From NCBI GenBank assembly GCA_963691815.1, contig OY829654.1, positions 29,270,805-29,334,804 of the forward strand: DNA of 64,000 bases, written 5' to 3'. Made by a program: the position numbers and the translations under genes. Shown here piece after piece: positions 36,530 to 52,824 of the stretch (position 1 is its first letter; each line of letters opens with the position of its first letter). This DNA is from Echiichthys vipera. Lineage: Eukaryota; Chordata; Actinopteri; Perciformes; Trachinidae. Under the pieces are notes generated by a model, which saw nothing but the letters and a program-made list of their open reading frames with translations, was not told the origin of the DNA and made no database searches.

Positions 36530-36775
36530 CAGTATGGTGAAGGCATTCAAACGTCTTTTTTAACCACTAATACTGCTGAAAATAACCTCTGCAGCAGCAT
36601 GAGAAGAGTCCCTACACACAAAACAAAGCAGCAATGGGCTCCTTCCTTTGGGATTGACTTTGGTAATCCACTTGAATGGACTTTACTACGAGAGGAGCTG
36701 GTACAGGGGCCAGTAGGTAAGTCTTTAAAACACTCTTTAATAAACTCTGGGTTCACTTACTATGTTGTTGTAGAT
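36530..36775. mobile_element. Foldback element, copy 3 (partial)
   Basis: AGTATGGTGAAGGCATTCAA, GCAGCATGAGAAGAGTCCCT, GAGCTGGTACAGGGGCCAGT and AACTCTGGGTTCACT match copies 1 and 2. Its left end is lost in the gap and the right arm is missing. Confidence 0.75.
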
Positions 36776-38613
36776 TTCAGATTCCAAGTGAACGCAGCGT
36801 AACCAGCAGTGACGCGCTCCAGCAGCAGACCAACCACTGTCAGAATCACTAACATGGTGGTGTGTTTCCATTTAGAGAGGGAATGTCTCCACAGACACGC
36901 TTTCATTAGAGGGTCATATGATCAAACACCATTGTTTTAACTCACTCTGTGATAGACAGGAACTGAACACACTATTAAGTACATGTAAATCGGAGTCCAT
37001 CTTTAAAAAATGGACCATTCGCCGTTGTTTCTATGATCATGTATAAAATTATCTGAAATAAAAACATTTATGTCTACAGCTTCTGTCTCTCCTGTGATCC
37101 CTTCCTACACTCATGATGACATCATGTCGTTACATGACAGTGCTATTGCAGATGAAACTATTAAAATGCCTTTTTACATCAAATTTTGATGAAAAAAACA
37201 TGTCTCTTTTCTTTTGACAGTTTTAATACTTTCATCACTATAATTGTTTAATGACTTACATAACCTTTTAGCTCAGGTTGTACAGATTTTAGAGATATAT
37301 GCAAGCACTGGAGGAGCGTTTCTATTGAAGAATTCAAAGGGTTAATTACATTTATTGATGTTTCACATCAACAGTGTTTTGTTGTCAGTACTGAAGAAGT
37401 CTTCCCATTGAGCAGGTTGCTGTAATGAAGCTTCTGAAGCTGTTATTTTTCATGTGAAAGAAGGTTATATTAAAGGTTGTTGCATAAATGTACGATTGAA
37501 TTTATGCATAATGAAAGGCTGAATGGCTTTAAAACAATTCAATTATTTTTTATAATGAAGATTTCTTTGTTTCTTTTGGTATCAGCCCAGAATTTCCCAA
37601 CCATGCATCCTTAAAAATCCCTTTGTTTGCATTTGACTTGAATGAGCGATGTCAGAGTGAGTCTGTCTGTCAGCCCGCGGATGTCCAAACCCATTCAAAT
37701 CAATTCATTCCTCTTTAAAACGCTGCTACACTGAGGTAAGGTTTAACCAAAAATGAATATGACTGTATCGGAGCAATTCGGGGGTTTGCCCGACACATTT
37801 AAGGATGGAGGCACCACGTGATTTCTCCTCACACGCGTGTAAAAACACCCCCTCCTCCTGCAGCCTTCACAGTTTTTCATGCTTCTCCTGTTGGTGCTCC
37901 CCCTGCCCTCGTCATCTTCTGCCTTCTGGCTCTTCTACCTCCTCCTCTCTTTCTCTTTTACTCTCTTCTCTACAGTTCCTTGGTTTTTTCTTTTTTTACA
38001 GCCTATCCTTATTTTCTGCTCTGCCCTCCATCTGTTTCATTCTCATTTCCCTCCTCTCTCCTCTTCCCGCTCCACCTCTCTCGTCATTTGTTTTTTGGCT
38101 TCCCTTCAGCTCTGCCCTTTTCTCTCCCAATTTCCTGTCTCTCCTCTCATTCTGCCCTCTCCTCTTCTTCTGCTGCCGCTCCTGTGCAACCTTGAAGAAA
38201 ATGGATTATAGAAAGAGAGGGAGGGAGGCAGGGATGTAGCTTCTGAATGTAGCTTTTGTGTTGAAATGCTCTTTCAATATAAGTGAAGCAAACACACGCG
38301 CTCCTTTCGGTCCTCCTCTCCGCTGTTAAACAACAAGGTGCTTGGAGTGCTGGCCAACTTATTAATGCACAAGCCACAAGATTTAGAAGCATTTCAATAT
38401 GTGCACTTTCTTTCTTATGCACACACAGTAAAGGTATGTCAGCATATGTTAAGTTATGCATCCTCTATGATCTCCCGCCTGCCCGACGTGTGTGTGTATT
38501 AATAGGGAGTGAGGTACAGTAAGTTGCTTGCCTCGGTCACAGGCTGTAATGGTCAACGCTGCCCTCGTGACCTACTTTAAACAAACCGCAGCACCCCACA
38601 CAACAGGGCCCAC

Positions 38614-38614
<1 letters not shown>
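36776..38614. other. Non-coding, with pyrimidine-rich block
   Basis: No exon seen. 37850-38180 is a long CT-rich stretch whose open frames (Ser/Leu/Phe-rich) are composition artefacts. Confidence 0.4.

Positions 38615-38653
<39 letters not shown>
38615..38653. repeat. (GT)n microsatellite
   Basis: About 19 GT units. Confidence 0.95.
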
Positions 38654-38654
<1 letters not shown>

Positions 38655-39399
38655 TATTCAGATAAAGTACCATCTGCTGTGCACATCTCACTGTCTGTTA
38701 AGATATGTTTAAGAGCAATGCTGTTTCTGTTTCCCTTAGAAACATCTGAGTCAGTGCACCGTGCGCTTTACAGACTTTCTAATGTCAGACTTCAATACCA
38801 GGTTTTAGCCTGACATGGTTGGTACCAATGGATGCTTTCGTATAATATCAATTTCTTTACTAAACTTTAAAATGGTGCCCACTACAGCCTCAGACAGGTA
38901 AAGACAGTAAGGTTGTACAAGATCACGGCCGGTGAATCTCTCTGCGACTCTCAGGGCGCTTTTTTCAGCAGCAAAAATGAAGCACTACAGAGAAAAAGGA
39001 TGACAGTATTACGGCATGTCCACATAGCGTTTTCTGTCATAAAGGTGTTTCTGTGACAACGAAATTTTCGGTTAGCTAACAGCTAATAACAAGTTAACAA
39101 CACATACGGTGATAAAGATCAACACTTAGTGCCTGGTCGATCTAATTCCATAACTTTTATTTCTGTTTTAGTCGCGATAGTTTCCTGAGAGTTTCTGTTC
39201 AAAGTTCACAGATTTTCAACAACAAGAAGGCTCGGAGCGGACGCGCAAAAAAAGGTCGGAAAATGCCGATTTGATCTTTTGCAGGTAAGGAGATTTCATT
39301 TTCACCAGGCAACAATGCAGCACATGATAGATATCGTAGCTTCTGCAATTTTGATGATCATGAAACTGTGAGGGTTTTCCCCTCGTCTTCACCCGGACC

Positions 39400-39540
39400 C
39401 TGTACTTGTTCTTCCATTCACTGGTTTTTGTTTGCTTCTTGTTTTTGTTTATTAAATATCTGTTTAAATCTCTCTCTGTGTCCTTGTCTGCATTTGGGTC
39501 CTGCTCCTCAGAGTTATTCCCCGCACCGTTCATGACATGA
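39400..39540 (-). mobile_element. Possible LTR or retroelement end
   Basis: The + strand TTTGTTTATTAAATATCTGT, TCTCTCTCTGTGTCCTTGTC and TGCATTTGGGTCCTGCTCCT resemble the end of a common fish LTR (…TGCGTCCTGCATTTGGGTCC…). A minus-strand open stretch of 105 codons across it is probably fortuitous. No coding domains of a retrovirus-like element are visible. Confidence 0.3.
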
Positions 39541-41681
39541 AAAGTAGTCTCCCGAATGAATGTCTGTTTGACCCATCAGTCCTTCCCCAACTTCCTCCCT
39601 ACACGGACAGACGTTGTTGGAGCCTCTTGTGTCTCATACGGACACTAAAAGGGGCATTGTGCGTTGGTAACAGAGCAAACTGCATGTGTAATTAGCATTA
39701 AGACCTGTCTTAACAAGAGAAAGTAATTAATAATAATGGAAATAATGTGTATTATTCAAACACAGCCTGATCATGGCACAACAGCGCAGGGATAAAAACC
39801 ACATCCTCTCACCTCGAGGTCTACTGGCCACAAACATCTTCTTACATTAAATATTTACTGCTTAATAAGAAAATGACATCCAAAGTTTGTTTATCTGTGT
39901 GTACAGTGAAAACACACATTATCAGTGTGATGCATGACACCCACAGTTCGTCCTCTTGAGACATCCCCATGCTTTAATATACAGTTAATATGTGTGTGCA
40001 AAGTTAGCAGTTGCATGTTTAATGCCTCAGGATACATGACATCAGTGCTGTTTTTCCCCTCATCATTCATATGAACTGATCAGAGACATGAATGAATGCA
40101 TGTAGAGGTCGGCACAAACAGAAACAGGAAGTAGTTTCACATTACAAGATCTCTTGTCGGGTTCAGAGAGGTTGAAGGAGAATCTCAGTGAACAAATTGG
40201 GATGACAAGACCTTTGGAAACGCTCCAACAGTGATTCAGTCGGCTGCGGTGTGTGTTTACAGCCAGCGCCGTCACAAGTTCTCTGTAACAACCCTTTCTC
40301 ACCGACTGAACATGCTCAGGGTTTTGGACCCAAAACCGTCTTGATTCTCAGGTGGTTTGTGTGGTTTGGCATTAGTTACACTCCCCCTGCCTGAGGAAAA
40401 ACACGCACTGCTAAAGGAAATGAGAACTGGAAATGAGAAATGTTTGTATTTATTTTGTATCTGGGGAGAAAATGAGTCTAAATTACCTCATGAGCTTCTG
40501 TTTTGTAGAAACATTGAAACATCTCCAGTCTTTCTCCCCGGGAGGGTGTGTGTGTGTGTGTGTGTGTGTTTTGGCTCACGCTAAATTAGGTTTGCTCTAT
40601 ATTTTTGGGGTTAGCCTTGAAAGATTGATGGGGAGGTGAAGTGTATGTGGGCCATAGAGAGAGGGAGCTGCAGCTTTAATGTGCTTTAATGTAGTGCACT
40701 CTGCTCTGCAGGGGGACAGCAGGGATCCTGACAGGGCTGGAAGACTGTGACGTGCTCTTTGTTTTCTCTCCACTCTCTAATTGGCTTTCATGTAGCTCAA
40801 TAATTCACTTGTTTTTTTTTTGAGAGAGGCAGAGATCCGCTCTGTTCCAATTTTTTTTTTCACTTTCTCCCTGCGGCGCCACTTCTCTTTTTGCTTTCGT
40901 TCATCTAAGCCTCTCCCTTGATATTCCATACATCAGGCCGTAAAGTGGTTTAATATCAATGCTTTATGAAACTTCTGTAATGCAAGATAATTACTTCCTG
41001 ACCAGATATAATATTGACTCAACAATGAGGCCTTCATCATCATCGCTCTTCTCATTCGTCTTTGTGGAGAGTTGTAACTCGCATGATTTAAGATGGATTT
41101 TCTCTACATGCAGCAAGCTCTGTGAGATTCTGAAAGCATTATAGACAATCATCATGCCAAGTCTGTCTGTGGTTACATAGCAACAATCTGCAAGCTGGTC
41201 AACATCACCATAAAACCAGACAATTTAGTGCAGACTTTTTTACTTTCTGGCAACAGCAAATGTAAAAAAAGTAAGTTTTTAATCTGTCTTCAAGGTTGAG
41301 AAAACTGAATACTTTCCCTTTGTGTCTTAGTCAGAGTAACTCTGAATGATGCAAATCATATTCCTTTCTCACAACTTAACAATGTTCCATAATTTATAAG
41401 AAAATTGAATACCTGAAATGTTCCTTGACATTTCTGACTTCTATGAGTCCTCACATTTTTCAGGTGATCATTCACTCTTGCAGATTAGTTGCCATCAAGG
41501 TTGCAAGTGACAGTTTGGGCAATCTGTCTCTTTAGAGCTTTAAAAATGGAGCTGCGTTCTTGGATTTGACCTGGAGATAAAACAGGAAGATGAGTTCAAC
41601 TGCCCCCACGCTGCTTTACTGAGCTTTAATGTGATTATCTTGCTGAAAGGAAAGTAAACATCCCTTCAAAGGCCCACATTA
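39541..41681. other. Non-coding
   Basis: No exon or RNA gene seen. A short (GT)n lies at 40545-40570. 40640-41010 is unique, with no repeat-like words. Confidence 0.3.
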
Positions 41682-41748
41682 ATCATCATCATCATCATAG
41701 TCATCATCATCGTCATCATCATCATCATCATCATCATCGTCGTCATCT
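41682..41748. repeat. (ATC)n microsatellite
   Basis: A run of ATC/GTC trinucleotides. Confidence 0.95.
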
Positions 41749-44496
<2,748 letters not shown>

Positions 44497-45359
44497 CCAG
44501 ACTATAATGCTGCTCTTCTCCTCGACCTCGCTCTCTGCATCACTCCCACACACACACACACTCTCCAACTTATTGACGCAATAACTGACTCTGTATTACT
44601 CGCACCTCCATCGGTTCCTGCTACCCCCCTTCTCTCATCCAAGGAGTCCTTTATATACCAGTATCTAGTCCCCCCTTGAGCCCTATATCAGTCCCTCACA
44701 TCTCAACCATCCCTAACTCTACCCCCACCCCCCATCTCCTGAAAACCTCTAAATCAACTCTTCAGTTTCCTCACGGGTGCAGTATGTACTCCTAACTACC
44801 ACCCAAAGTGCCACATCTAGCCCTGCCTCCTCTCCACAGCTCTAGATTAGCTGATGCGTTTGATTTATGTATCTCCAAAGTTTTATTTCTTCACCCCCCA
44901 AGTGTCCGTATCTATTCCTAACGTCCTAGAAGCCTGTCTGCTATATGCTCCCATCCACAGAGATCTATATCCATCCATATCTTACCTCAAGGTCCGATAT
45001 CTGACCCTGCACATCCCTGCATCTAGAATAAACTCAGCCTCCAGCCTGCTCTGTATGTCCATCATCAGTCCTCTCTACCTTCCCCCCTGCAAAAAACTTC
45101 CTGTACCACTGAAACAAGAAGTCTATTGACAGGAAAATAACAGGCAACAATTTGGATAACTAATGAGTTGTTGATTACAAAATGAAACAAAACTGCAAAA
45201 CAAGACATTTAAAATTGTGATTGATATTATTCAGGCCTTTTTATTTTGGGGCGCCAGTATCTATTTTTTCCTTTCTTTGGTGTATTCAAGACGTCTTTAA
45301 TTTTTTTGGGGCTCATTTGCCTTTATTATAGCACAGCTGAAGATAGACAGGAAACAGGG

Positions 45360-45364
<5 letters not shown>

Positions 45365-45415
<51 letters not shown>

Positions 45416-45490
45416 GGGGGGAGAGAGAGAGAGAGGGAGAGGGAGAGGGAGAGGGAGGGAGAGAGATAGAGAGAGAGAGAGGGAGAGGCA
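45365..45490. repeat. (GA)n microsatellite
   Basis: A GA run with GGGA interruptions and a G-run at 45416-45421. Confidence 0.95.
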
Positions 45491-47469
45491 GGAGATGCTT
45501 CAGACCGGTGCGACAGACGCGATGAAATTGTAAGAAAAGCGAGTGACACGCTGCTTGATCATAATTGGATCATATTTGGACCATCGTGCCAACTGCGTCA
45601 TCTACACAATAATAATGCTAACCCGCCTATATAAACATTCTTCACATGCTGTTTCCTTTCTCTCATCAGCCATGGCTGAGATAACCTCCGCTGCTGCATT
45701 GTACCTGTTGTGCTAGGCCGAGAAAAGTTCCCTCCACTGTGGATAAGTAGTGCTTCTGCCGGTGGGGGAATCCTAACACTCGCATCCTCTCCTCCTTTCT
45801 GATCGGCTGACGCGCAAAAGCGTCACAGGATTCGGCTGAAATGTTCAGTATTTTCAGCTAGCACACTGGAGGTGTGTCGTGCCGCCTGTCTTGGAAACAC
45901 GTCTGTAGATTGACTTTATAATTGCGCTGCTTCTATGGCGTCTATCACTTCTGGTCTGAGCGCAGCATTAGAGGTCTTTTAAACTGCATGCCCTGCTCTA
46001 GTTTTTGATGATGACAAATAGAACAGCAGTTTCAGGCTCCTTTTCTTCCTGATGAAATAAAGATGTTAGGTTCAAAATTTTAACTGTATAAACCTCCACA
46101 ATTTTCCAACCTTTGATTTTTCAGGTGTACAGACAATCTATAGATTTTCTGCAACTGGTGTGTTGATTTCTTATCAAAATTATACTGACACAGTATTTTA
46201 CTTTTAATTCTACACAAGCTTCTATGCTCTGACAGGAATAATTGACCTAACATTTAATCTTTGACATCATTTAATATTTTTTTAAATCCATTGAGCTCCT
46301 ATTTTGAGACTAATTGTACATGAAGGGACATTAATGAACATCCGCGCTCTGCTACTCTGTGGCCATAACAACTCTATTTATGTATTTGCTATTTTGGGGA
46401 TTTCTGTCTGTGGGTTTTGTGTGTTGCTGCTTTGATTATTGCAGTATTTTGTGCAGGATGCCCTTGAAGATGACCCCCCCCCCCCCCCCCCCCACGGGGT
46501 TTACTCTGAATTAACACATACATATACATATACATATACAGATATGAGCGTTCGCCTTCAAAAATACACTCACATTACCTGAATCTGGATACCGACACCC
46601 GGTCACACCGTTCTCACCTAATGCAGTCAGTCAGTGGAGAGTGAAGGAGAGGTTTCCTTGACAACCATGTCGAGGTTACAGAGTACATTGTACAGAATAA
46701 TATAAGACATTATATACTGTATGTTTTCTGCCTGGGAGGGGGATGGAGCATCCATACAGCCACATTATATTTAACTGTAGTGGAGAGATTTATCAGAAAC
46801 ACAAAACAGACTTTCTCCCACTTTGTATGAAAATGTATAAATAAGTGATCTCCAAACAAATGCAAGGAATGTAAAAGTAAAGTCATCTACATCTTCCCTT
46901 CTCATTTCTCTATTGTGTGCCTCTTCGTCTCCACCTGCCTTTGACCCGGAAATCCATTTCAAAATTGCATCTGGAGAGGAGAGAGGAAGCTTACAGGACG
47001 AGGTACGGGCGGGGTTGTACAGGTGTATATAAGAGGCTTGAAAACCCAGGGTGTCCTATTATTGAATCCTCAAAGGGTATTTAGACTGATCCATGTAGAG
47101 TGGAGCCAGCTTTCCATGGCTGGACCTGAACGTTCTAAGATTCAGATATGCGCTTGTTGGGTAGGTTATTCATTCAGAAATGTTCTTTTTATTATCATAA
47201 CTGTACAATAACAAAAGAAATAAACAAGAATGCCTTTAATTAAACTGAAAGAGAGGTGTCTCCTCTCTCCTTGTGTCTCTTCCCCACCTCCTCCACTCGC
47301 ATTTCAGGTGGGGGGACTAAAGCTGCAGGTGGACTTTGATATACTGGAACTCCGGTCACAAGTAAATACGCACTGTTCCATAACACCTCATTATGGTGGT
47401 CCGTTTGACCCGGCGTTCCACACACGGGCATTTCCCGATCAATTCCATACGGTGGCACTTTGATGTCGT
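45491..47469. other. Non-coding, with poly-C run
   Basis: No exon seen. A poly-C run (46476-46492) and an (ACATAT)n run (46519-46541) are present. Confidence 0.35.
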
Positions 47470-47790
47470 GGTCCAGGGGTTCTCGAACTTTTTTCAGTAA
47501 TCTAACCCCTTTGAAATATCTTTTCAGCCAACTACCCCGACAACGAAAAAACTGTTATATGAAAAAGCCTTTAGAAAGCCTTTAAAATGCTAAAACACTT
47601 GCTACCTCTCAACCATAAATCCTGATTGCGTTTGTTACGACAGTTTACGGCAGTTTAACAGGAATTCTAAATATGAAATAAGGAATTTGGAATCATGCAT
47701 GAGTAATATTTTTGAAATGAAAATGTGTGTTTTGATCTCATGTACCCCCTGCAGTACTCCAAATTACCCCCATTTGAGATACTCGACTTA
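47470..47790. mobile_element. Possible hAT-like MITE
   Basis: CCAGGGGTTCTCGAACTTTT and AATCTAACCCCTTTGAAATA at the left face CATGTACCCCCTGCAGTACT and CCCCCATTTGAGATACTCGA at the right. These resemble the GGTTCTCAAAC / GTTTGAGA ends of common fish hAT MITEs. Confidence 0.45.
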
Positions 47791-47930
47791 TTCTTTGTGT
47801 TGCTTTAAAGACGGCACATTTCCTCCTCGCTCTCTCTGTGCTCCAACTGTCTTTTGAAAATTATAAAGTTCTGTCTTCATTCCACTTTTCCTCTCCTTCT
47901 TTTTCATCTTCTTCCCCTCTACCCATTACT

Positions 47931-48079
47931 AGGGCTGTGCGATATGAAGATAGAAAAACGTCTATCATTTCATTTTTTGCTCTATTGTTTATCTCGTGGT
48001 GGGAGGATAAAAGGGTCTCCATAGGCCATAGACTGTTTCTCTTTCTTCATAAAAAACAACTTTAACACACACACACACA

Positions 48080-48121
<42 letters not shown>

Positions 48122-48703
48122 CCATGTGTAAATCCCACACAGGCTGCAGTGTTTCAGTGGAATTACTAAATGATTGGCTAATTACAGCGGTGCCGTCAGT
48201 CCGACAGTCTGACAAGTCAAGTATTTTTATTAGTTTATTGCATTTGAATGTCGACTCTCTTTATAATCGCCTGTTAGCTAATACCTGTTTAATCAGTCAA
48301 ATCAAGTTGTAATTTGTTAATTTAAGCAGTTTGAACCAGTGATCCAGTCACGCCGTGAAAATGAAAGTGAAACCACAGTTCTAAATGTACCGTCAGCTTC
48401 TGTCAAAGAAAGATGCGAACAAAACACATTTATGTCATAACAACAATAGTTTTATAACTCACATGCACCCATGGCAGTCCTGTGTCAGGCGCTCACCGTC
48501 CAGAATGAGAGGGTTGGTTATGGTCACAGTGCAATTAAAAATAATAAATAGTCCAAAACTACAAAACCTATTTTGTAGTTCACCTTTACTGATAGCATAC
48601 ATTTTTAATAGAAAATGTGCAATGTCGTGATATATATATTGTTATCAGGAAATGCAACGACATATATCGTGATATTAGGTTGGGTCATAGCGCCCAGCCT
48701 TAT
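47931..48703. mobile_element. hAT-like element with internal CA repeat
   Basis: The left end is AGGGCTGTGCGATATGAAGA, and the right end read backwards is AAGGCTGGGCGCTATGACCC, followed by ATATCACGATATAT. It contains a (CA)n at 48065-48118 and a segment shared with 27580-27720. No transposase frame and no clear 8-bp duplication. Confidence 0.55.
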
Positions 48704-49011
48704 GCACAACGGTACAAACAAAAGACAAAAAAGACCCTCACGGACGTAGAAAGTATAATTTCCCTTTGAGACGTGATGAGAGGTGGCGAGGAAAGGAAAG
48801 CAGGATGTACAAACTGAGGAATGAGAAGATGGATTGTGTTGGACATGAAGCAAAAGTTCATGATTTTTGTGATATGAAAGCAAGAAAAGGGGAAATGCTT
48901 TTCTCATTTTTTCTGCAGCCTTCAGTGTGTTTGAAATCAGCAGACTGTTAGTGCAACAGTGTGACGGCTCAATGGGCAGGATTTAGAGAAACAGCGCTGC
49001 ATTTACATCCG

Positions 49012-49012
<1 letters not shown>

Positions 49013-49050
<38 letters not shown>

Positions 49051-49078
49051 GCACACACACACGCACACACGCACACAC
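49013..49078. repeat. (CA)n microsatellite
   Basis: CA run with CGCG interruptions. Confidence 0.95.
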
Positions 49079-49848
49079 TCTTCTCCATCTGCTGCCTAGT
49101 AGCATTTTTTGTGAAACTTTATGGTTGCTGTAAAACTCGACTATCCCAAATCACCTCTGTTCTTTATTAACCAGTTAACCTCCTTCCTCTTTAAGTTTAT
49201 CTGTCTCTTTCCTTTTTACAGCCGTGAGACGACTTCTTCTAAAACTCCCCAAATGATCAAAAATACATCCTTACGCATTCATGAAATAAATGTTATTCCT
49301 TAATGTACGCACACCACAGCACCTTCTTCACATGCTAACAGCTATTTGTGTTCATTAATGCAGTTTTTGATGAGATAATTTCAACCTGCAGAGTTTGTGC
49401 CTGAATATCATGCCTGCACTTACAGCTTCTGGAATTTATTATTATTAATCACTGAAAAGAAAAATTAAACTGCTTCTGATGGTTAGTATTAAAACATTTC
49501 ATCAACTAAAGTAATCAACTGTCTCTGAGAGAAACTTGATCAGCAGAACACGCAGGAAGAAAATGGCTGCAAAAGGCGCTTATTATTTTAATGTTTATAC
49601 AAACCAAAAAGTCAAAGGTCTCACGACTGAGAAACTGAGAATCACGACCGTAAACGAGAGTATAACACAGTAAACACTAACATGCAACATGTGTCTTTCA
49701 CTTTCATTACGGCATTATTTTTTTAAGGATTGTGTTGGTATGTTAAACATGTTACTGTCTAACTTAAAACTAAAACCGTTCCACTTTGAATCACTGCTGA
49801 CTTCAACTCCACCTGTTTGATCTTTATTGCAGTTGCCTTTTGTACACA

Positions 49849-50008
49849 AACACACACACACACACACACTGCTGGTACCTCCTTCCTATCTACCTTCAAC
49901 AGTGAAGGCCAAGGACTGTCGTTCATAAAAGACACTGCCCATCCTCCTCCTGCCTGTGTGTGTGTGTGTGTGTGTGTGTGTTTGTGTGTTTGTGTGTGTG
50001 TGTTTGTG
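49849..50008. repeat. (CA)n and (GT)n pair
   Basis: A short (CA)n at 49849-49869 and a (GT)n with TTTG interruptions at 49956-50008, separated by about 86 bases. They could pair as a hairpin in RNA. Confidence 0.9.
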
Positions 50009-50319
50009 TCGAACACAAGGTGAATCAGAACCCTCCCTGTTTACCCTGGTTAATGCTGTCTGTCCTCTCGACCTTCACGTGGTTCTCCTTTGAGCTGCAG
50101 TTTCACTCCACGGTGATGAAATGTAAAAACATTTTTAGCTCCTTTGGGAAATAGATGTTAAAGGTGTAAAACTATTAAAAGTATGATTGACAGCTGAGGA
50201 GTGCTGTGAGATGCTCGTGAAAACGAACCTAACAAAAAAATGTGTTTACATTCACAAAAAACAATCATATGAATGATTTAGTCCAGGGACTCATCTTCTC
50301 AACTTGTTGCTTTCCCCGG

Positions 50320-50640
50320 AGGAAAGGACTATTTCCATTATCGATAAATCTGTCCATTAGTTTCTCGATTCATAGCTTATAATCTCAGAAAATAGTGCCA
50401 CTTACTCTTTGCAAAAGCCCATGCCGACATCTTCCAATATTATAGTTTATTCGACCAAAGATCCAAAGCTGTGCAGTTTATGATCATGTATGGCGAAGGA
50501 ACACATCAAATTCTTAAAACGAAGAAGAAAAGGTTTTTTTTAACTAAAAAAAAAAATAACTGAAATGATTATTAGATGATCATAATATTTGTCAAATAAT
50601 TTGCTGTCCATCAACTCATCGTTAGAGCTCTACTCAAAAT
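50320..50640. mobile_element. Possible hAT-like MITE
   Basis: TTCCATTATCGATAAATCTG at the left and ATCAACTCATCGTTAGAGCT at the right, with AAAATAGTGCCA inside. These fit the decayed TCGATTAATCG...GTTAGAGCTCTA ends of fish hAT MITEs. Confidence 0.45.
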
Positions 50641-51020
50641 CAGGCAGTGGGCAAACATCATCAGCAGCAAATAAAATAGATAATCAATTAATTGTTCATG
50701 TCGTCTGGGGAAAAACAAAAAAGCAGAACATTTGTGATTTTGTGTTTTCTCACAAGTGAGGACTTGCTGCTGTATTTATAAGTTAAACAATAAATTGATT
50801 CAATTAAAAACAACATAATTTTAAGCTGCAGCCACATCAGTTTGTAAATATCTTCATATGTTTGTCAAATCCCCCCAAAAATGTTTTTCATGTTTGACAG
50901 CTTCCACAGAACAAAACAATCACTTCCAATGCTGAAGTGAAAGCAGCTCCGCTCTAAGAGAGGAAAGAGAATAGAAGTACAGTACTTCTTTATCCTAAAG
51001 CTGTATAGATACAAGTACTG

Positions 51021-51022
<2 letters not shown>

Positions 51023-51060
<38 letters not shown>
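51023..51060. repeat. (CA)n microsatellite
   Basis: About 19 CA units. Confidence 0.95.
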
Positions 51061-51064
<4 letters not shown>

Positions 51065-52555
51065 AGCAGAAGAGAAAGAGGGTGAAGATAATAAAATGTC
51101 TCGTATTCAGACAAACACACTGCGGCTCTGTGCAGCACGACGAGCTGCCCATGACACAACGCCCGTCTATTCTCTCTCTCCTCTTTCAGAAGGAGAGCTT
51201 GACAAGCAAAAGGAAGAGAAAGGGAGAGAAATGAGGAGCAGTATAGAGCGGTGTCTGAAAGAAATAAAGATTACACTGTATTTCTGTTAAAGGAAAAGTC
51301 TCATGACTTACAAAGAAATCTGAATTAGGACGGACCAGTGGAAGAGAAACATGGAACATGGAAGAAGAAGAAAGGAAGGAAGCTCCGAGCAGGGAGGGAA
51401 TAAACAAATACACCAATAAGAAAAAGTGAAATTCCCTACAGCTCGGACTTAATCAGGGAGAGGACCCTCAACAGGAGACTCATTAAAAAAGAATCTTCTG
51501 TTTATTTATGTAAACAATTTTAGGGGATTAGAAGAAGCGTCAGACGAGAAAAAAATCTCTTTTTTCTAAATAATAGATTTTTTTAGTCCCCACCTAACCC
51601 TGACACTCAGAAAAAGAGAAACGCTTAAATAAAAAATAAAATAACAAAAGATATAATAAAGATAAAGTTATCATTAAAAAAATACATAACACACCTATAC
51701 ACACAGACGTCATACCTATATATAAGCAAATACACATGCGCATGTGGAAACATTTAAACTTATGTTGATGCTCACCGTGTCACACTGCAGCTCACAGTTA
51801 ACAAAAATAAAACGTTGTGGAAATCTTTAATCCCAAACTGCTTAAGCGTCCTGACAAAAGCAACGATTTCAACAAATCTCCTGGTCAGGAGGAGGTCTGG
51901 TACTTGTCTTCTATCAGGGATGCAAACGCAACAATATCTCTCTCTCTAATCGTCTCATTTGGAAGATTTTAAATATTAATTTAAAGTCCGGTGTTCTACA
52001 AATGCCTTTATTTCACCACGGAGAATTTAATTTTGCTCTCCCTTTAAGTGACTTAAAGTTGTTCATGTACATGTTCCCCTCGGGCTGGTGAAAACGCTCA
52101 TATTTGATCTGATCTGATTTTAGGTGAATGAGATGACAGTGTATCCCTCCCTCCCGTTTGCTCAACGTCCTTTCAGTTGAACAGGACGCAGAGGTTGTAA
52201 ACAAACATTTTGACCGGGTCGATATAAACCCGGTCTTTAAGTCATGACGTAACACCCTTTCAAAATAATATTTTGCCCTGTCAAACAGAACAAGCAACAA
52301 CGGCCGAACCTGTGAACCTTTTTAACGGTCACTTCTTTCTTCGACAGGTTTTTTTTTACTCAGATCTGTTTCAACAACGGGGAACACAACACTGAAGAAC
52401 ACAAAGTTGACTGACACGACAGAACTTTCTGTGAATCACAACATGAAGACAAGCCCAATGTGTCACAGTTTACTCTGGATGTTTGAGTCTGGATGCGCAG
52501 CTAATAATGTGAGGAGAGGATTTATCTACTGATGCTGCTAAAACCAACGGATGAC

Positions 52556-52558
<3 letters not shown>
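51061..52558. other. Non-coding
   Basis: No exon, RNA gene or clear mobile element seen on either strand. Confidence 0.3.
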
Positions 52559-52630
<72 letters not shown>

Positions 52631-52759
52631 TGTGAGGAAGAGGTAGCTACAGTATGTAAACTGCAGCCTGTGCAGACAGTAATCCTTCATAAATCTGTGT
52701 ATATATGTTGTACGTCAACATGTGTAAAGGATGAAGCGCATGCATCTATCCTTAGATCA

Positions 52760-52821
<62 letters not shown>
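52559..52821. repeat. Two (GT)n microsatellites
   Basis: (GT)n at 52559-52629 and 52762-52821, in the same orientation, with 132 bases of unique sequence between them. Confidence 0.95.

Positions 52822-52824
<3 letters not shown>

Noticed and set aside
37805..38239. 144-codon Ser/Leu/Phe-rich open frame, hydrophobic like a membrane protein
   Set aside because: A CT-rich tract gives open frames in all three + frames; none resembles a known protein.
39216..39533. 105-codon minus-strand open frame
   Set aside because: It overlaps a likely retroelement end and shows no gag, pol or other domain.
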